NCBI GenBank assembly: GCA_025934255.1
Contig: JAICYJ010000017.1
Span: 1-51,655, forward strand
Reading direction: 5' to 3'
Source of the DNA: Thermoleophilia bacterium
GTDB taxonomy: Bacteria > Actinomycetota > Thermoleophilia > Gaiellales > JAICJC01
DNA: 51,655 nt
Shown piece after piece: positions 50,493 to 51,655 of the stretch (position 1 is the stretch's first letter; each line of letters starts with the position of its first letter). The notes beneath the pieces were generated by a model. That model searched no databases, was not told where the DNA came from, and saw only the letters and a list, made by a program, of their open reading frames with translations. A program made the translations under genes and the position numbers.

Positions 50493-51519
50493 GTGTAGTT
50501 CCCAGACACGTCGTTGACGGTCTGGGGTCGTAACGTCCACGAGCCCTCCTAGGGTCGCGGCTGTCGAAGGCAGCGATCCGGGAGGGCTCGATGGATTTGC
50601 ATGGTAGTGCCGCGTTGAGTCGGCGTGGGCGGCGACGGTTGGTTGGGCTGGTGGCTGGCGGGATGACGGTCACGGCTGCGGCTGTGATCGTGGGGTGTTC
50701 TCGTCAGACCGGTTCGAAGTGGGTGAATCGGGCGCGTCGTGGTGAAGGCTTGGAGGATCGCTCGTCGCGGCCGCATCGCTCGCCGCGACGGGTGTCCGCG
50801 GTGGTCGAGCAGGCGGTGCTTCGGGCACGCAGCGAGCTTCGCGAGGGGCCGCATGTGATCGGCTGGGCGACCGGCGTGCCGGCCTCGACCGTGCATGCAA
50901 TTTTGCGCCGTCACGGCTGCTCTCGATTGGCGCCTCGTCCTGCTCGGGAGGAGATCATCCGTTACCAGCGAGACCGGCCTGGCGAGCTGGTGCACATCGA
51001 CGCGAAGAAGCTTGGGCGTATCATCCAGCCTGGGCATCGAGTGACCGGCGACCGCCGTCAACGCGCCCGTGGCACAGCCGGCTGGCAGCACCTGTTCGTC
51101 GCCATCGACGATGCCACCAGACTGGCCTACGCCGAGCTTTACCCGGACGAGACCAATCTATCGGCGATCAGCTTCCTGGCCGCCGCTCAGCGTTTCTACC
51201 AGGAGCACGGCATCACTATCGAACGCGTCCTCACCGACAACGGCACCTGCTTCAAACAGCGCTGGAGTCAGGCCTGCGCCGAGCGCCAGATCACGGCCAA
51301 ACGAACGCGGCCCTACAGACCACAGACCACTGGCAAAGCCGAGCGCTTCATCCGCACCCTGCTCGACCGCTGGGCATACGCCGAGGTCTACCCGACCGAG
51401 CACGACCGAGCACGCGCCCTACCGCACGCGATCCACACCTACAATCACAACCGACCACACCGCGCCCTCGGCGGGCGGACGCCACTTCAGCGCGTCAACG
51501 ACCTATCTGGGACGAACAC
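50493..51519 (+). mobile_element. IS481-family insertion sequence
   Basis: A 1,027-bp element with 27-bp imperfect terminal inverted repeats (50493-50519 and 51493-51519, 22 of 27 matching, both beginning GTGT and containing TCGTTGACG). It is flanked by CTAG on each side (50489-50492 and 51520-51523), a likely 4-bp target duplication. CTAG is self-complementary, so the boundary could shift slightly. It contains one transposase gene and is apparently intact. Confidence 0.85.
50541..50589 (+). promoter_or_regulatory. Hairpin that can hide the transposase ribosome site
   Basis: GAGCCCTCC (50541-50549) is a perfect complement of GGAGGGCTC (50581-50589), which contains the transposase Shine-Dalgarno 2-6 nt before ATG 50591. 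A TAGGGT at 50550-50555 could be a -10 that starts RNA downstream of the first arm. Only read-through RNA would then fold the block. Confidence 0.55.
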
Positions 51520-51523
51520 CTAG
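50591..51523 (+). CDS. IS481-family DDE transposase
   Basis: A 310-residue transposase. An N-terminal helix-turn-helix (TVTAAAVIVGCSRQTGSKWV, about 26-45) is followed by a second helical region and the integrase core. The triad is Asp137 (HIDAKKLG), Asp216 (VLTDNGTCF) and Glu251 (GKAERFIRTLL), with the DD(35)E spacing of the IS481/IS3 group. It ends YNHNRPHRALGGRTPLQRVN, the usual C-terminal signature. No frameshift was seen, so it is probably active. Its TAG stop falls in the flanking CTAG duplication, outside the element proper. Confidence 0.93.
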   Translation: MDLHGSAALSRRGRRRLVGLVAGGMTVTAAAVIVGCSRQTGSKWVNRARRGEGLEDRSSRPHRSPRRVSAVVEQAVLRARSELREGPHVIGWATGVPASTVHAILRRHGCSRLAPRPAREEIIRYQRDRPGELVHIDAKKLGRIIQPGHRVTGDRRQRARGTAGWQHLFVAIDDATRLAYAELYPDETNLSAISFLAAAQRFYQEHGITIERVLTDNGTCFKQRWSQACAERQITAKRTRPYRPQTTGKAERFIRTLLDRWAYAEVYPTEHDRARALPHAIHTYNHNRPHRALGGRTPLQRVNDLSGTNT

Positions 51524-51527
51524 GCCC

Positions 51528-51655
51528 TCAGCGCGCGGCGCGGCGGAAGCCCGACACGATTCCGTGGCTGCTATGAGCGAGACGGTCCGCGATCAGTCTG
51601 CCACCGTCGTAGGTCCCCGCCGTGATCTCGTGGTCGTGCTCGCTGCCGTCGGGTA
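51528..51655 (-). CDS. C-terminal end of an unidentified protein, cut by window edge
   Basis: The minus strand has 42 codons open to the window edge, ending at TGA 51528-51530. It reads DGSEHDHEITAGTYDGGRLI and ADRLAHSSHGIVSGFRRAAR. Codon use and GC at third positions look coding. It is too short to assign a family. It converges on the insertion element. Confidence 0.45.
   Translation of the reverse strand, partial: PDGSEHDHEITAGTYDGGRLIADRLAHSSHGIVSGFRRAAR

Overview
This 51.7 kb window is a high-GC, gene-dense chromosomal segment of an actinobacterium-like bacterium. The order rpsF-ssb-rpsR-rplI-dnaB-purA, the many GTG starts with 1-4 nt gene overlaps, and the frequent TANNNT hexamers 6-9 nt before start codons (leaderless transcription) all fit Actinomycetota. 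I suspect a deep lineage such as Thermoleophilia, but that is inference. The left edge cuts a MarR-type regulator and the right edge cuts an unidentified minus-strand gene.

Layout. 0-10 kb: MarR/DHA2 exporter pair, pentapeptide protein plus PQQ-type sugar dehydrogenase lipoprotein, a SIS-domain protein across an 18-bp palindrome, cupin, OsmC peroxidase, 5'-3' exonuclease, DHFR-like reductase, YjbR protein, aquaporin and a threonine-aldolase-like enzyme. 10-20 kb: a GAP-family membrane protein and a methyltransferase, then two converging operons. One has a CDP-alcohol phosphatidyltransferase/sulfatase fusion and an acyltransferase. The other has six coupled genes: dehydrogenase, degenerate 6-pyruvoyl-tetrahydropterin-synthase fold protein, glycosyltransferase, methyltransferase, flippase-like membrane protein and RibD-type reductase. 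This is the best candidate for an undescribed pathway: perhaps a GTP-derived (pteridine or pyrimidine) headgroup attached to a membrane glycolipid.

20-25 kb: a large polytopic membrane protein, then a scarred zone with a two-component system broken by a 7-bp duplication, a frame fusion and an internal deletion, a TetR regulator with twin operators, and a hydrolase joined to the tail of a second hydrolase. 25-29 kb: a SipW-type signal peptidase flanked by two short exported TasA/camelysin-like proteins, divergent from a winged-helix/GAF/PAS/PAS regulator. This looks like a secreted fibre or matrix system. 29-33 kb: secreted GH18 protein, exported RTX-repeat protein, flavin monooxygenase and a lipoprotein. 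33-35 kb: gene relics, a MarR/cupin pair and a selenocysteine tRNA.

35-40 kb is the housekeeping ribosomal/replication operon with an S6:S18-type leader. 40-44 kb: polysaccharide deacetylase lipoprotein and a two-component system coupled to a beta-propeller lipoprotein. 44-50.5 kb: dimethylglycine/sarcosine-type oxidation (DMGDH-GcvT enzyme and HAD phosphatase, divergent from a D-amino-acid-oxidase-like enzyme and an aldo/keto reductase), then a PabB-like enzyme. An IS481-family element sits exactly at the pabB stop codon.

All calls are from reading the sequence and translations. No database search was run, so names are family-level.
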